A stretch of DNA of 64,000 nt. Source: Burkholderia anthina (GTDB lineage: Bacteria > Pseudomonadota > Gammaproteobacteria > Burkholderiales > Burkholderiaceae). The stretch spans positions 868,001 to 932,000 of the forward strand of contig NZ_LNJP01000003.1 in assembly GCF_001547525.1 (NCBI RefSeq), read 5' to 3'. Shown piece after piece: positions 16,079 to 25,136 of the stretch. Under the pieces are notes generated by a model. The model saw nothing but the letters and a program-made list of their open reading frames with translations. It made no database searches and was not told the origin of the DNA. Position numbers and translations under genes: made by a program. Position 1 is the stretch's first letter. Every line of letters begins with the position of its first letter.

Positions 16079-16957
16079 ATGCCCGATATTCGCCACATCG
16101 CCACCTTCAGGCTCGGCGATCGCCCCGTCAGACGAATCGGCTACGGCGCGATGCAGCTTGCAGGCCCCGGTGTATTCGGCCCGCCGAAAGATCGCGAAGC
16201 CGCATTGAACGTGTTGCGCGAAGCCGTCGAATCCGGCGTCGACCATCTCGACACCAGCGACTTCTACGGCCCGCACGTGACGAACCGGCTGATTCGCGAC
16301 GCGCTGCATCCGTATCGCGACGATCTCGTGATCGTCACCAAGATCGGCGCACGCCGCGGCGACGACGCGTCGTGGCTGCCCGCCTTCGCGCCCGACGAAC
16401 TCGAACGGGCCGTGCACGACAACCTGCGCAACCTCGGGCTCGACGTGCTCGACGTCGTGAACCTGCGCATCATGTTCGACACGCACGGGCCGGCCGAAGG
16501 ATCCATCGAGGCGCCGCTGGCCACGCTCGCCGAGCTGCAGCGGCGCGGGCTCGTGCGGCACATCGGCCTGAGCAACGTCACGCCCGCGCAGGTCGCCCAA
16601 GGCCGCCGGATCTGCGACATCGTGTGCGTGCAGAACCACTACAACATCGCGCACCGGGGCGACGATGCGCTGATCGACGCGCTCGCCCGCGACGGCATCG
16701 CCTACGTGCCGTACTTCCCGCTCGGCGGCTTCTCGCCGCTGCAGTCGTCGACGCTGTCCGGCGTGGCCGCGCGCATCGGCGCGACGCCGATGCAGGTCGC
16801 GCTTGCATGGCTGCTGCGCCGCGCGCCGAATCTCCTGCTGATTCCGGGCACGTCGTCGGTCGCGCACCTGCGCGAGAATCTCGCGGCAGCCGACGTCGAT
16901 CTGCCGGCCGACACGCTCGCGGAACTCGACCGCATCGCGGGCGCCGACGCCGCGTGA
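16079..16957 (+). CDS. Aldo/keto reductase family oxidoreductase
   Basis: The 292-residue product starts at ATG 16079 with AGGAGTAAGGTC just upstream. It has the AKR barrel: DHLDTSDFYGPHVTN with the catalytic Tyr, VTKIGARRG with the lysine, HIGLSNVTPAQV, and a C-terminal NADPH loop (IPGTSSVAHLRENL). The catalytic histidine position of classical AKRs (DLYLIH) reads DVVNLR, so Arg replaces His; this is known from a bacterial AKR subgroup. It probably reduces aldehydes or ketones with NADPH in the cytosol. The adjacent divergent LysR gene is the likely regulator. Confidence 0.9.
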   Translation: MPDIRHIATFRLGDRPVRRIGYGAMQLAGPGVFGPPKDREAALNVLREAVESGVDHLDTSDFYGPHVTNRLIRDALHPYRDDLVIVTKIGARRGDDASWLPAFAPDELERAVHDNLRNLGLDVLDVVNLRIMFDTHGPAEGSIEAPLATLAELQRRGLVRHIGLSNVTPAQVAQGRRICDIVCVQNHYNIAHRGDDALIDALARDGIAYVPYFPLGGFSPLQSSTLSGVAARIGATPMQVALAWLLRRAPNLLLIPGTSSVAHLRENLAAADVDLPADTLAELDRIAGADAA

Positions 16958-17007
16958 CGCGCGGATAATCCGCCTGGCAGCCCGTGCAACGCGGGCCGCC
17001 ACGCCCG

Positions 17008-18210
17008 TCAGGACGCGGCCACGCCGACGCGCTTCGGCACGCCGGTGACGATCGTCGCGACCGCCACCGCCAGCACGATCGCCGCGCCGACGAACACGCC
17101 CGCCGCGCCGTTCGCGTCGAACACGACGCCGCCGGCCGCGGCGCCCGTCGCGATCGCGAGCTGGATCGCCGCGACGATCAACCCGCCCGCGCTCTCGGCC
17201 TCGTCGGGCACGGTGCGCGTGACCCACGTCGACCACGCGACCGGCACGCCGCCGAACGCCATCCCCCACAACGCGACCAGCACCGCGTCGATCATCGGCG
17301 CACGGCCGAGCACGACGAGCGCGATGCCGAGCACGACCATCAACGCGGGCATGCCGATCAGCATCGGCCGCAGCCGGTGTTCGAGCACGCGGCCCGCGAG
17401 CGACGTGCCGACGAAGTTCGCGATGCCGTAGCCGAGCAGGATCGCCGACAGCCCGTTCACGCCGACGCCCGCCACCTGTTCGAGGAATGGCCGCAGATAC
17501 GTGAAGAACGCGAAATGGCCGGTGAACACGAGGATCGTCGCGAACATCCCGAGGCCGACGGTCGGCCGGCGCAGCACGTCGATCAGCGTGCGCAGCCGCG
17601 TCGTGCCGCTCGGCGGCATCGACGGCAGCGTGAGAAGCTGCGACACGAACGCGATGCCGCCGAGCACGGCCGCGATCAGGAACACGTTGCGCCAGCCGAT
17701 CAGGTGCCCGAAGTAGCTGCCCATCGGCGCGGACGCGATGGTCGCGACCGCCACGCCGCTGAAGATGATCGACAGCGCGCGCGGCACCATCGCCGTCGGC
17801 ACGAGCCGCATCGCGGTGGCGGTGGCCATCGTCCAGAAACCGCCGAGCGCGATGCCGAGCACGACGCGGCCGAACAGCAGCACGCCCAGGTTCGGCGCGA
17901 ACGCGACGGCGAGGTTCGACGCCACGAGCAGCACCGAAAACACGAGCAGCACGCGCCGCCGGTCGATCGTGCGCGTGAGCGCCGAGATCAGCAGGCTCGT
18001 GACGAGCGCGACCGTGGCGGTGGCCGTGACGGCCTGCCCGGCCACGCCTTCGGTCACGCCGAGGCTCTCGGCCATCGGCGTGAGCAGGCTCGCCGGCAGG
18101 AATTCGGCCGTGACGAGCCCGAACACGCCGAGCGCCATCGCGAATACCGCGCCCCAGGCCGGTTCGCGGGGGGCCGCCGTCGAGGCGGCCGAGGAGATTC
18201 CGGGATTCAT
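17008..18210 (-). CDS. MFS transporter, NepI/AraJ-like exporter
   Basis: The 400-residue product begins MNPGISSAASTAAPREPAWGAVFAMALGVFGLVTAEFLPASLLTPMAESLGV. It has twelve predicted membrane helices and the MFS signature loops (TIDRRRVLL between helices 2 and 3). The GFWTMATATAMRLVP segment in helix 5 is typical of drug:H+ antiporter-1 exporters related to purine ribonucleoside exporter NepI. It is an inner-membrane efflux pump driven by protons; the substrate is unknown. It is divergent from an AraC regulator at 18281, which probably controls it. The upstream reading frame to 18813 is antisense to the AraC gene and was discarded. Confidence 0.9.
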   Translation of the reverse strand: MNPGISSAASTAAPREPAWGAVFAMALGVFGLVTAEFLPASLLTPMAESLGVTEGVAGQAVTATATVALVTSLLISALTRTIDRRRVLLVFSVLLVASNLAVAFAPNLGVLLFGRVVLGIALGGFWTMATATAMRLVPTAMVPRALSIIFSGVAVATIASAPMGSYFGHLIGWRNVFLIAAVLGGIAFVSQLLTLPSMPPSGTTRLRTLIDVLRRPTVGLGMFATILVFTGHFAFFTYLRPFLEQVAGVGVNGLSAILLGYGIANFVGTSLAGRVLEHRLRPMLIGMPALMVVLGIALVVLGRAPMIDAVLVALWGMAFGGVPVAWSTWVTRTVPDEAESAGGLIVAAIQLAIATGAAAGGVVFDANGAAGVFVGAAIVLAVAVATIVTGVPKRVGVAAS

Positions 18211-18280
18211 GCGGGATTCCGTGTCGGTTAGGGAAAGTACTGATGAGGGCGTATCGTAAGGAACAGCGGCAGGACGGTCT

Positions 18281-19330
18281 ATGACGTACAATCCGTTCCT
18301 GTTGATCGATCGTCCGTATCTCACGATGTCCGAGCCCCTTCTGCCGCCGATTCCCGATGCGCACGACCTCGTCAGCGAGCTGCTGCTGGGGATGCGCCTG
18401 AGCGGCGTCCAGTACCGCCGCATCCAGGTCGCGCGGCCGTTCGGGCTGAATTTCGGCCATGCGCCGGGCCGCGCGCAATTCCATTTCGTCGTGCGCGGGC
18501 CCGTGCTGCTGCGCGACGCGTCGGGCGAGACGATGCGGCTCGAGGCCGGCGACGCGATCCTGTTGCCGCACGGCGGCATGCATGCGCTGGTGTCCGATCC
18601 GGATGTGCCGTGCCGCGAGATCAACGGCTTCGAGGCCAGGAAGATATGCGATACGGTCGCGTCGGTGGCGTCGGCCGGCATGTCGCCCCCGACCTGCGCG
18701 ACGACGGAACCCGGCGCCGGCGATGCGCTGATCTTCAGCGCGTGCATGGAACTCGACCTCGGCGGCATGCAGCCGCTCGTCGGCACGATGCCCGCATTCA
18801 TGCACGTGGGCACGCTGCTCGCGCGCTACCCGGAAATCCGGCCGATGCTCGACGCGATGGAGCGCGAGGCGTGCACGGCGCGCGCGGGCTTCGCGGGCAT
18901 CCTCGCGCGGCTCGCGGACGTGGTCGCGGCGTTCATCGTACGCGGCTGGGTCGAGTGCGGATGCGGCGATGCGACCGGCTGGGTGCAGGCGCTGCGCGAG
19001 CCGAAGCTCGGCCGCGCGATCGTCGCGCTGCATCGCGACCCGGGCCGCAACTGGAGCGTCGCGGAGCTCGCGACCGAAGCGGGCGTGTCGCGCTCGGTGT
19101 TCGCCGAGCGTTTTCTCGCGGCCACCGGGATGACGCCCGTGCGCTACCTGACCGAGCTGCGGATGCGGCTCGCCGCGCAATGGATCGCGCGCGACCGCGA
19201 GACGATCGAAGCCGTCGCGTACCGGCTTGGCTATGGTTCGCTCGCCGCGTTCAGCCGTGCGTTCAAGCGCGTGGTCGGCAAGCCGCCGGGCGCCGTGCGC
19301 GCGGACGGCAACGTGCACGCCGAAGCGTAG
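18281..19330 (+). CDS. AraC-family regulator with cupin domain
   Basis: The product is up to 349 residues (ATG at 18281 preceded by AGGAC; an alternative ATG at 18326 gives 334). The N-terminal AraC-type cupin region contains FHFVVRGPVLLRDASGETMRLEAGDAILLPHGGMHALV. The C terminus has the double helix-turn-helix of AraC proteins (NWSVAELATEAGVSRSVFAERF ... YLTELRMRLAAQWIARDRETIEAVAYRLGYGSLAAFSRAFKRVVGKPPGAVR). It is divergent from the MFS exporter and likely activates it in response to an effector bound by the cupin domain. Confidence 0.92.
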   Translation: MTYNPFLLIDRPYLTMSEPLLPPIPDAHDLVSELLLGMRLSGVQYRRIQVARPFGLNFGHAPGRAQFHFVVRGPVLLRDASGETMRLEAGDAILLPHGGMHALVSDPDVPCREINGFEARKICDTVASVASAGMSPPTCATTEPGAGDALIFSACMELDLGGMQPLVGTMPAFMHVGTLLARYPEIRPMLDAMEREACTARAGFAGILARLADVVAAFIVRGWVECGCGDATGWVQALREPKLGRAIVALHRDPGRNWSVAELATEAGVSRSVFAERFLAATGMTPVRYLTELRMRLAAQWIARDRETIEAVAYRLGYGSLAAFSRAFKRVVGKPPGAVRADGNVHAEA

Positions 19331-19373
19331 CGCGCCGACGCGCGGCGCCGGTGGCGGCGGTGGCCCGCGAGCG

Positions 19374-19541
19374 TCACTTCAACGCGTCGAGCCGGTCGAC
19401 CAGCGCCGTCGCGCACCGCACCGCGAGCGCCGCGCACTGCTCCGCGTCGACTGCCGCGCCGGTCGCGACCGTGCCCTGCACGATCCTGCCCAACAATTCC
19501 TTCGAGAGTTCGGCGATCTCGTGATCCCGTTCCGTGATGAT
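19374..19541 (-). CDS. Possible small protein, unusual start
   Basis: A short frame ends at 19374 and has amphipathic, protein-like composition (ERDHEIAELSKELLGRIVQGTVATGAAVDAEQCAALAVRCATALVDRL). No ATG, GTG or TTG lies at a sensible position. A good ribosome site (GAGGA) directly precedes two ATC codons at 19541 and 19538, so a rare ATC start is possible (55 residues). Its codon use is like the neighbours, with strong third-position GC. It is downstream of and co-oriented with the transglutaminase-like gene's reverse strand order. Whether it is translated is uncertain. Confidence 0.3.
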   Translation of the reverse strand: MITERDHEIAELSKELLGRIVQGTVATGAAVDAEQCAALAVRCATALVDRLDALK

Positions 19542-19606
19542 GTCCTCCTGCGCGTCGGCGATTCCGGTGATTCGCCCGTTCGGAGCGAATGCCGTGCCCG
19601 CGCCGC

Positions 19607-21523
19607 TCAACGCTGCTTCGCCCGCACGACGATCTGCGCCTGCGTGTCGCGCTCGATGCGCTCGAGCGACGCGCGCAGCGCCGTGAATTCGTCCGGCGTA
19701 CAGACCTGCCGGCCGAAATCGGCGTTCATCCGCCGCGTGACCTGCACGACCCGCGCGGCCGCATCGAACACGTAATGCGACGTGAAATCGACGAAGCGGT
19801 CGTGCACCGCCGTATCGGCCGGCAGGTCGGTCACGGCGACGCCCGCCGGCAGCGCGATCTGGCCGGTCTCGTCGAACGTGCCGCCGAGGCAACCCCACGG
19901 CTGCGTGCGCACGGGCTCGGCCAGCCACGTCTCGACCTGTGTCGCGATGCCGCCCGTGACGCTCGACAGCGCGGGCAACGCGGTCGTGCCGTCGGGCCAC
20001 ACGAAATGATCGAGCGTGCCGGTAATCGTCACGTCGAACGGGTCTGTCGACACGCGCCGGTCGCTGGTCGACAGTTGCGCGCGGCCGCGCAGGCCGCTTT
20101 GCCGCAGGCGCTCGTTCGCGAGTTGCGCGATGCGCTCGCGCGACGCGCGGCGAAACAGGTTGCGTTCGAGCTCGGCCGTCCAGCCGTCGTCCTCGACATA
20201 GGCCTGAACGCGCGCGGCGCCGGGCTGCGCGGCATCGATCGCGATCCGTGCGGTGCGGCCGCGCGGCTGCGTGGCCGGCGTGCGCGACAGCACGCCCGTA
20301 TCGACCAGCAGCGCGGGGCGGTCCATCACGATCGGCGGCAGGTAGCCGAACGCGATGCCGGCCGTCGTCGTATCCGCGTAGAGGCCGAGATCGGGCAGCC
20401 ATGTGATCGCATGATTGATCGCGCCGGCGCCGTAGCCGGGCACCGACGGCAGCGTGTACACGGCGCCGAGATTGATCAGCACCGGTTCGCTGCGAATGCC
20501 GACCGCCGCGAGCAACGCGCCGAACAGCGCGACGTGATCCTTGCAGTCGCCGTAGCGGTTGCGCAGGATGTCGGCGACGCGGTGCGGCGCGGCGGCCGTT
20601 TCGCCGAGAAACAGCCCGACGTAGCGCACGTTCGCCTGCACCCAGTCGTACAGGATGCGCGCCTTGTCGCGCGGAGCGACGGCATCCGCCGTGAGCGCAC
20701 GCGCCAGTTGCACGACGGCCGGATCGTTCGCGCCCGGATCGACGGCCGCGTTGCGGTAGCGCGCGGCGAATGCCGCGTAGTCGGGCAGCGTCGATACGAC
20801 GAGCCGGTCGCCGTAGGTCGGGTAGCCGACCGCGCCGCTCTCGATGCGATCGTACGCGCCGTGCCGGTAGTCGAATGCGTAGCGCGTGCGGCCGTTCGCC
20901 GTGACGGGCGGCAGCGCGACGTAGCCGCGCGCATCCGCGTACAGCGGCATGTCGGCCGGCACGTCGAAGATCAGCCGCTGGCTGTCGACCGGCTCGCGCG
21001 ACGGCTCGACGGTGTAGCCGAAGTAGCCGCGATTGACGGGCTTCGTGCGGGTCTTGCGGAACGCGACGCGCGTGCTCGACCCGGCTTCGACGCCGGGGAA
21101 CACGACGGTGCGCAGCAGCCCGTCCTGGAACGTCGGCGCGCCGGCCGAGCGCGGCTCCTGCACGTCGCGGATGCCGTCCGCGCCGACCGGATGCGCGACG
21201 CCGTCGCGATCGATCGTCTCGGCCGCGAGCAACTCCACCTTCTCGAGATTCTTGTCGAACCACACGTAGCGCTGCGCGACCGCGTCGATGCCGTTCGCGT
21301 CGTTCGCGCGCAGCGTCGAATCGTCGTGCTCGTCGAGCGAGCCGTCGCGCTGGATCACGAATTCGTGGACGTCGCTGACGAGCGTGACGGGCGCCGTATC
21401 GCCCGCGTCGCGAGCATCGCGCGTGTCGTGTGAGTCGCGCGTGTCGGCCACGGCCGTCCCCACGCCGAGCGCCGTGGCGCACGCGAGCAGGCAGCCGGTC
21501 CATCGGGAAGGAAAACGCACCAC
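19607..21523 (-). CDS. Exported DUF3857 / transglutaminase-like protein
   Basis: The product is about 638 residues from a GTG (GGAG 7 nt upstream) and has a cleavable signal peptide (WTGCLLACATALGVGTAVADT). The N-terminal half is a DUF3857-type beta domain. The central transglutaminase-like domain has the catalytic cysteine in NRYGDCKDHVALFGALL, a histidine in AINHAITWLPDLGLYADTT, and the following Asp. The C-terminal beta domain is DUF2569/DUF3858-like. Family members are periplasmic or surface-associated and of unknown substrate; a protease or amide-forming role is possible. The longer frame to 21967 has no start support. It stands alone, between the small ORF and a long non-coding stretch. 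Confidence 0.87.
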   Translation of the reverse strand: MVRFPSRWTGCLLACATALGVGTAVADTRDSHDTRDARDAGDTAPVTLVSDVHEFVIQRDGSLDEHDDSTLRANDANGIDAVAQRYVWFDKNLEKVELLAAETIDRDGVAHPVGADGIRDVQEPRSAGAPTFQDGLLRTVVFPGVEAGSSTRVAFRKTRTKPVNRGYFGYTVEPSREPVDSQRLIFDVPADMPLYADARGYVALPPVTANGRTRYAFDYRHGAYDRIESGAVGYPTYGDRLVVSTLPDYAAFAARYRNAAVDPGANDPAVVQLARALTADAVAPRDKARILYDWVQANVRYVGLFLGETAAAPHRVADILRNRYGDCKDHVALFGALLAAVGIRSEPVLINLGAVYTLPSVPGYGAGAINHAITWLPDLGLYADTTTAGIAFGYLPPIVMDRPALLVDTGVLSRTPATQPRGRTARIAIDAAQPGAARVQAYVEDDGWTAELERNLFRRASRERIAQLANERLRQSGLRGRAQLSTSDRRVSTDPFDVTITGTLDHFVWPDGTTALPALSSVTGGIATQVETWLAEPVRTQPWGCLGGTFDETGQIALPAGVAVTDLPADTAVHDRFVDFTSHYVFDAAARVVQVTRRMNADFGRQVCTPDEFTALRASLERIERDTQAQIVVRAKQR

Positions 21524-22220
21524 GTCGAAGCTCCCCGCGCGTTCGTTGCCGGGCGTCAGCACCGCGCGCCGGCACGGTGGCCCGACCCGCATGACGCGCG
21601 CATGACGGCCGCCCGCGCCACCCTCACGCGTGGCCGTCGTGCGACCCAGTGTGGGCGACGTGCCGGCAAGCGTCAAGCCGCGCCATCGGGAAGCAGACAT
21701 CATGCGGAGCAACACCGATTTCAAAATCGGCGACCTCGTGATTGCGTTCGCATGGCTGCGCGTGATCCCGTTCGGCCTCTTGCCGACGGCGTCGCATCTC
21801 GAACGGCGGCACCCGACGCCGATCGGCGCCGCGCGGCCATATGCGCTGCGCGGTCGCTCACGGCGAATCGGCGGGCCGCCACGCCGATCGGCCCGACCCG
21901 CAACCGTTGATCGGCGTCCCGACGTCATATTCGGCGCGCAAGCGACCGGCGTCGCCGGCCGCCTCATCGCCGGCGCGCCGCTCCGCTCGCGCCGCCTTCC
22001 CCCGCCGACCTCGGCCCCTCATCCCCATCCGCCGCCCCCCGCCCCGTCGCGCGGACGCGATCCGCACCGGCGTCCCGCTCGTGCGTTGTTCCCCGCATTT
22101 CGACATTTGTGCGCGCGCAACAATGGCGATGCCTCGCGCCTGGCGCCCGGCGGGCAACCCGATTCCCGCAGGGCACCGGGCGCGATGGTCTTCAAAAACC
22201 ACATCTCACGAGGACATACC
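21524..22220. other. Non-coding region upstream of rpfF
   Basis: About 700 bp separate the transglutaminase-like gene and rpfF, which read away from each other. The frames here are open only because of the high GC content and show no family similarity. One 16-bp imperfectly centred palindrome, CCGATTTCAAAATCGG, lies at 21715-21730. The rpfF ribosome site (GAGGA) is at the right end. The length suggests room for a complex rpfF promoter, but I can point to no specific box. Confidence 0.5.
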
Positions 22221-23084
22221 ATGCAACTCCAATCCCATCCGGCGTGCCGCCCGTTTTACGAAGCCGGCGAACTCTCGCAACTGACGGCCTTCTACGAAGA
22301 AGGCCGTAACGTCATGTGGATGATGCTGCGATCGGAGCCGCGGCCGTGTTTCAACCAGCAACTCGTCACCGACATCATCCATCTCGCGCGCGTCGCACGC
22401 GACTCGGGCCTCACGTTCGACTTCTGGGTGACGGGCTCGCTCGTCCCCGAGCTGTTCAACGTCGGCGGCGACCTGAGCTTCTTCGTCGACGCGATCCGCA
22501 GCGGCCGGCGCGATCAGCTGATGGCCTACGCGCGCTCGTGCATCGACGGCGTGTACGAGATCTACACCGGCTTCGGCACCGGCGCGATCTCGATCGCGAT
22601 GGTCGAGGGCAGCGCGCTCGGCGGCGGCTTCGAGGCCGCGCTCGCGCATCACTACGTGCTCGCGCAGAAGGGCGTGAAACTCGGGTTCCCGGAGATCGCG
22701 TTCAACCTGTTCCCCGGCATGGGCGGCTATTCGCTCGTCGCGCGCAAGGCGAACCGCGGCCTCGCGGAATCGCTGATCGCGACCGGCGAGGCGCATGCGG
22801 CCGAGTGGTACGAAGACCAGGGGCTGATCGACGAGACGTTCGACGCCGGTGACGCGTATCTGGCGACGCGCACCTTCATCGACGTGACCAAGCCCAAGCT
22901 GAACGGCGTCCGCGCGATGCTGCGCGCGCGCGAACGCGTATTCCAGTTGTCGCGCTCGGAGCTGATGGACATCACGGAAGCGTGGGTGCATGCGGCGTTC
23001 ACGATCGAGCCGAAGGATCTCGCGTACATGGAACGCCTGGTGATGCTGCAGAACCGGCGCGTGTCGAAGCTGCGCACGGTGTAA
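22221..23084 (+). CDS. rpfF: BDSF synthase RpfF (cis-2-dodecenoic acid)
   Basis: The 287-residue product, MQLQSHPACRPFYEAGELSQL..., is a crotonase-fold enzyme. It has the two catalytic glutamates at Glu138 and Glu158 (MVEGSALGGGFEAALAHH and KLGFPEIAFNLFPGMGGYSL), matching the dehydratase/thioesterase pair of RpfF. In the B. cepacia complex this enzyme makes the diffusible signal factor BDSF (cis-2-dodecenoic acid) from 3-hydroxydodecanoyl-ACP. The start follows GAGGA at an ideal distance. It is convergent with rpfR, the BDSF receptor, which is its usual neighbour on chromosome 2 of B. cenocepacia. A strong terminator follows the gene. Confidence 0.97.
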   Translation: MQLQSHPACRPFYEAGELSQLTAFYEEGRNVMWMMLRSEPRPCFNQQLVTDIIHLARVARDSGLTFDFWVTGSLVPELFNVGGDLSFFVDAIRSGRRDQLMAYARSCIDGVYEIYTGFGTGAISIAMVEGSALGGGFEAALAHHYVLAQKGVKLGFPEIAFNLFPGMGGYSLVARKANRGLAESLIATGEAHAAEWYEDQGLIDETFDAGDAYLATRTFIDVTKPKLNGVRAMLRARERVFQLSRSELMDITEAWVHAAFTIEPKDLAYMERLVMLQNRRVSKLRTV

Positions 23085-23090
23085 TGCGAC

Positions 23091-23120
23091 GGCGCCGCCG
23101 GCCGTCGGCGGCGCCTTTTT
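23091..23120 (+). terminator. Rho-independent terminator of rpfF
   Basis: GGCGCCGCCG (23091-23100) and CGGCGGCGCC (23106-23115) form a perfect 10-bp stem with a 5-nt loop. It is followed by TTTTT and lies 7 bp after the rpfF stop. Confidence 0.9.
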
Positions 23121-23132
23121 CCGGAACGAAGC

Positions 23133-25136
23133 TCAGGCGATCAGCCTGAGCTTTCTCGTCTCCGCGAGCCACGCCTCGAACGCCTGCGCCGGCATCGGCC
23201 GCGCGTAGTAGTAGCCCTGCGCGTGATCGACGTCGAGTTGCTTGAGGAATTCGGCCTCCGCATGCGTTTCGACGCCTTCGGCGATCACCGCGAAATTCAG
23301 CGCCTTCGCGAGCGACACGACGGAGCGCACCAGCGCCTGCGAGCGCGGATTGCGGTCGATGGCCGTGATGAAGGTGCGGTCGAGCTTGATCGCGTCGAGC
23401 GGCAGGCGCGACAACTGCGACAGCGACGAATAGCCGGTGCCGAAATCGTCGAGGTGGATTTCCGCGCCGAGCTGGCGGAACTGCCGCATCAGCCCGATCG
23501 CCGCTTCTTCGTCCTCGATGAAGCTGCTCTCGGTGAGCTCGATGTCGACGAGGCTCGGCTTGAGCCCCGCGCCGTCGAGAATCGACGCGAACTGGTGCAC
23601 GATGTTCATGTCCTGCAACTGCCGCGCGGACACGTTCACCGCGATCCGGATGCCGAGCCCCTTGGCCTTCCACGCGGCGGCCTGCGCGGCTGCGGTGCGC
23701 ATCACCCAGCGTCCGAGCGGCGCGATCAGCCCCGACTCTTCCGCGAAACGGATGAACTCGACCGGCGCGACGAGCCCGCGATCGGGCGACTGCCAGCGGA
23801 TCAGCGCCTCGACGCCGTGCACGTCGCCCGTCGCGATGTCGACGACCGGCTGGTAGTGCAGCACGAACTGCTCTTCCTCGAGCGCCTTGCGCAGGTTCGT
23901 GTCGAGCCACATGTACTTCGCGACCTTCTGGTTCATCTCCAGCGAGAACACGCGGTACGTATGCTTGCCTTCTTCCTTCGCGACGTACATCGCGGTATCG
24001 GCGCTGCGGATCAGCGTCTCGAGCGAATCGCCGTGCTGCGGATACATCGCGATGCCGATCGAGCAGCTCGTGTAGACCTCCACCAGCCCGAGGTGGATCG
24101 GCGTGCGCAGCCGCTCGAGGATGATCTGCGCGGTCGCCTCGAGCAGCGGCCGCGTGCCGTGCTCGAACAGCACCAGGAACTCGTCGCCGCCGAGCCGCGC
24201 GAGCGTCGCACCGGACGGCAGGCAGCCGCCGATGACCGCGGACACGTCCTGCAGCAGCCGGTCGCCGGTGATGTGCCCGTAGTGATCGTTGACGCGCTTG
24301 AAGTTGTCGAGATCGAGGAACAGGATGCCGACCTGGCCGCGCGTATTGGCGTCTTCCTCCGCGATCGCCGCGTGGATGCGCTCGCTGATCGCATGGCGGT
24401 TCGGCAGCCCGGTGAGCACGTCGGTATTCGCGAGCTCGGTGAGCCGCTGCTGCGCGTTGCGCTCCTCGGTGATGTCGATGCCCGAGCAGATCAGGAACTG
24501 CTCGTCGACGCCGCTGCCGCTCTGCACGAACTTGTTGCGGAACTGGAACAGGCGCGGCCCGTTGACCGTGTTGATGTAGCGCTCGACCGCGAACGACTGG
24601 TTGCTCGCGAAAAAGCCCGTGATGTTGCTGCGCGACTGCGCGCCCTGCTCCGGGCTCATGAACAGCTCGAACGCGCTGCGGCCGATCACGTCGACCTCGC
24701 GCTTGCCCGTCACTTCCTCGCACAGGCGGTTGAAGCGCTGCACCATCCCGTTGCGGTCGAGGATCACGACGAGCGAATTCACCTCCGACACCACCTGCTC
24801 GGCGAACGCGAGCCCGTGCGACAGATCGCCGGCGACGGATTCGGTATCGGAATAGGCGGACGCCGTGCCGGCCCAGTCGACCGTGTTGACCTTCCTGCCG
24901 ACGAGATGGAGGCTGACCGGACTGCCGAACAGCACGATGTCGAGCACGAGGTGCGACGTGACGCCGGTCAGCGCGCGGATGCGCGCGGCCTGCTCGGCCG
25001 TCAGCGCGACCGCGACGTTGGTCAGGCCGCGCACCGCGGCGAGTTCGAGCGCGTTGCTGTCGCTGCCGAGACGCCAGCAGGGGCTGCGCGTACCGACATG
25101 CGCCTCGAGCACCGCGCTATCGTTTTCGTCATCCAT
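23133..25136 (-). CDS. rpfR: BDSF receptor RpfR (PAS-GGDEF-EAL)
   Basis: The product is 667 residues with the ATG at 25136 (a GTG two codons earlier is also possible). This start puts the GGDEF glutamate at 319 and the EAL glutamate at 443, the numbering I recall for B. cenocepacia RpfR. Domains: N-terminal RpfF-interaction domain (about 1-95), PAS (about 100-220) binding BDSF, GGDEF (RLGGDEFLVL, about 235-395) and EAL (GVEALIRW ... IELTESSFIED ... LDDFGTGYSSL ... KLDRTFI ... IAEGVET). RpfR couples BDSF to c-di-GMP turnover, so motility, biofilm and virulence are its known outputs. It is convergent with rpfF. Confidence 0.97.
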   Translation of the reverse strand: MDDENDSAVLEAHVGTRSPCWRLGSDSNALELAAVRGLTNVAVALTAEQAARIRALTGVTSHLVLDIVLFGSPVSLHLVGRKVNTVDWAGTASAYSDTESVAGDLSHGLAFAEQVVSEVNSLVVILDRNGMVQRFNRLCEEVTGKREVDVIGRSAFELFMSPEQGAQSRSNITGFFASNQSFAVERYINTVNGPRLFQFRNKFVQSGSGVDEQFLICSGIDITEERNAQQRLTELANTDVLTGLPNRHAISERIHAAIAEEDANTRGQVGILFLDLDNFKRVNDHYGHITGDRLLQDVSAVIGGCLPSGATLARLGGDEFLVLFEHGTRPLLEATAQIILERLRTPIHLGLVEVYTSCSIGIAMYPQHGDSLETLIRSADTAMYVAKEEGKHTYRVFSLEMNQKVAKYMWLDTNLRKALEEEQFVLHYQPVVDIATGDVHGVEALIRWQSPDRGLVAPVEFIRFAEESGLIAPLGRWVMRTAAAQAAAWKAKGLGIRIAVNVSARQLQDMNIVHQFASILDGAGLKPSLVDIELTESSFIEDEEAAIGLMRQFRQLGAEIHLDDFGTGYSSLSQLSRLPLDAIKLDRTFITAIDRNPRSQALVRSVVSLAKALNFAVIAEGVETHAEAEFLKQLDVDHAQGYYYARPMPAQAFEAWLAETRKLRLIA

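Noticed and set aside
21630..22220. Upstream extension of the rpfF frame by 197 codons
   Set aside because: The extension is low-complexity and Pro/Arg-rich; ATG 22221 has an ideal ribosome site and fits the RpfF family length.
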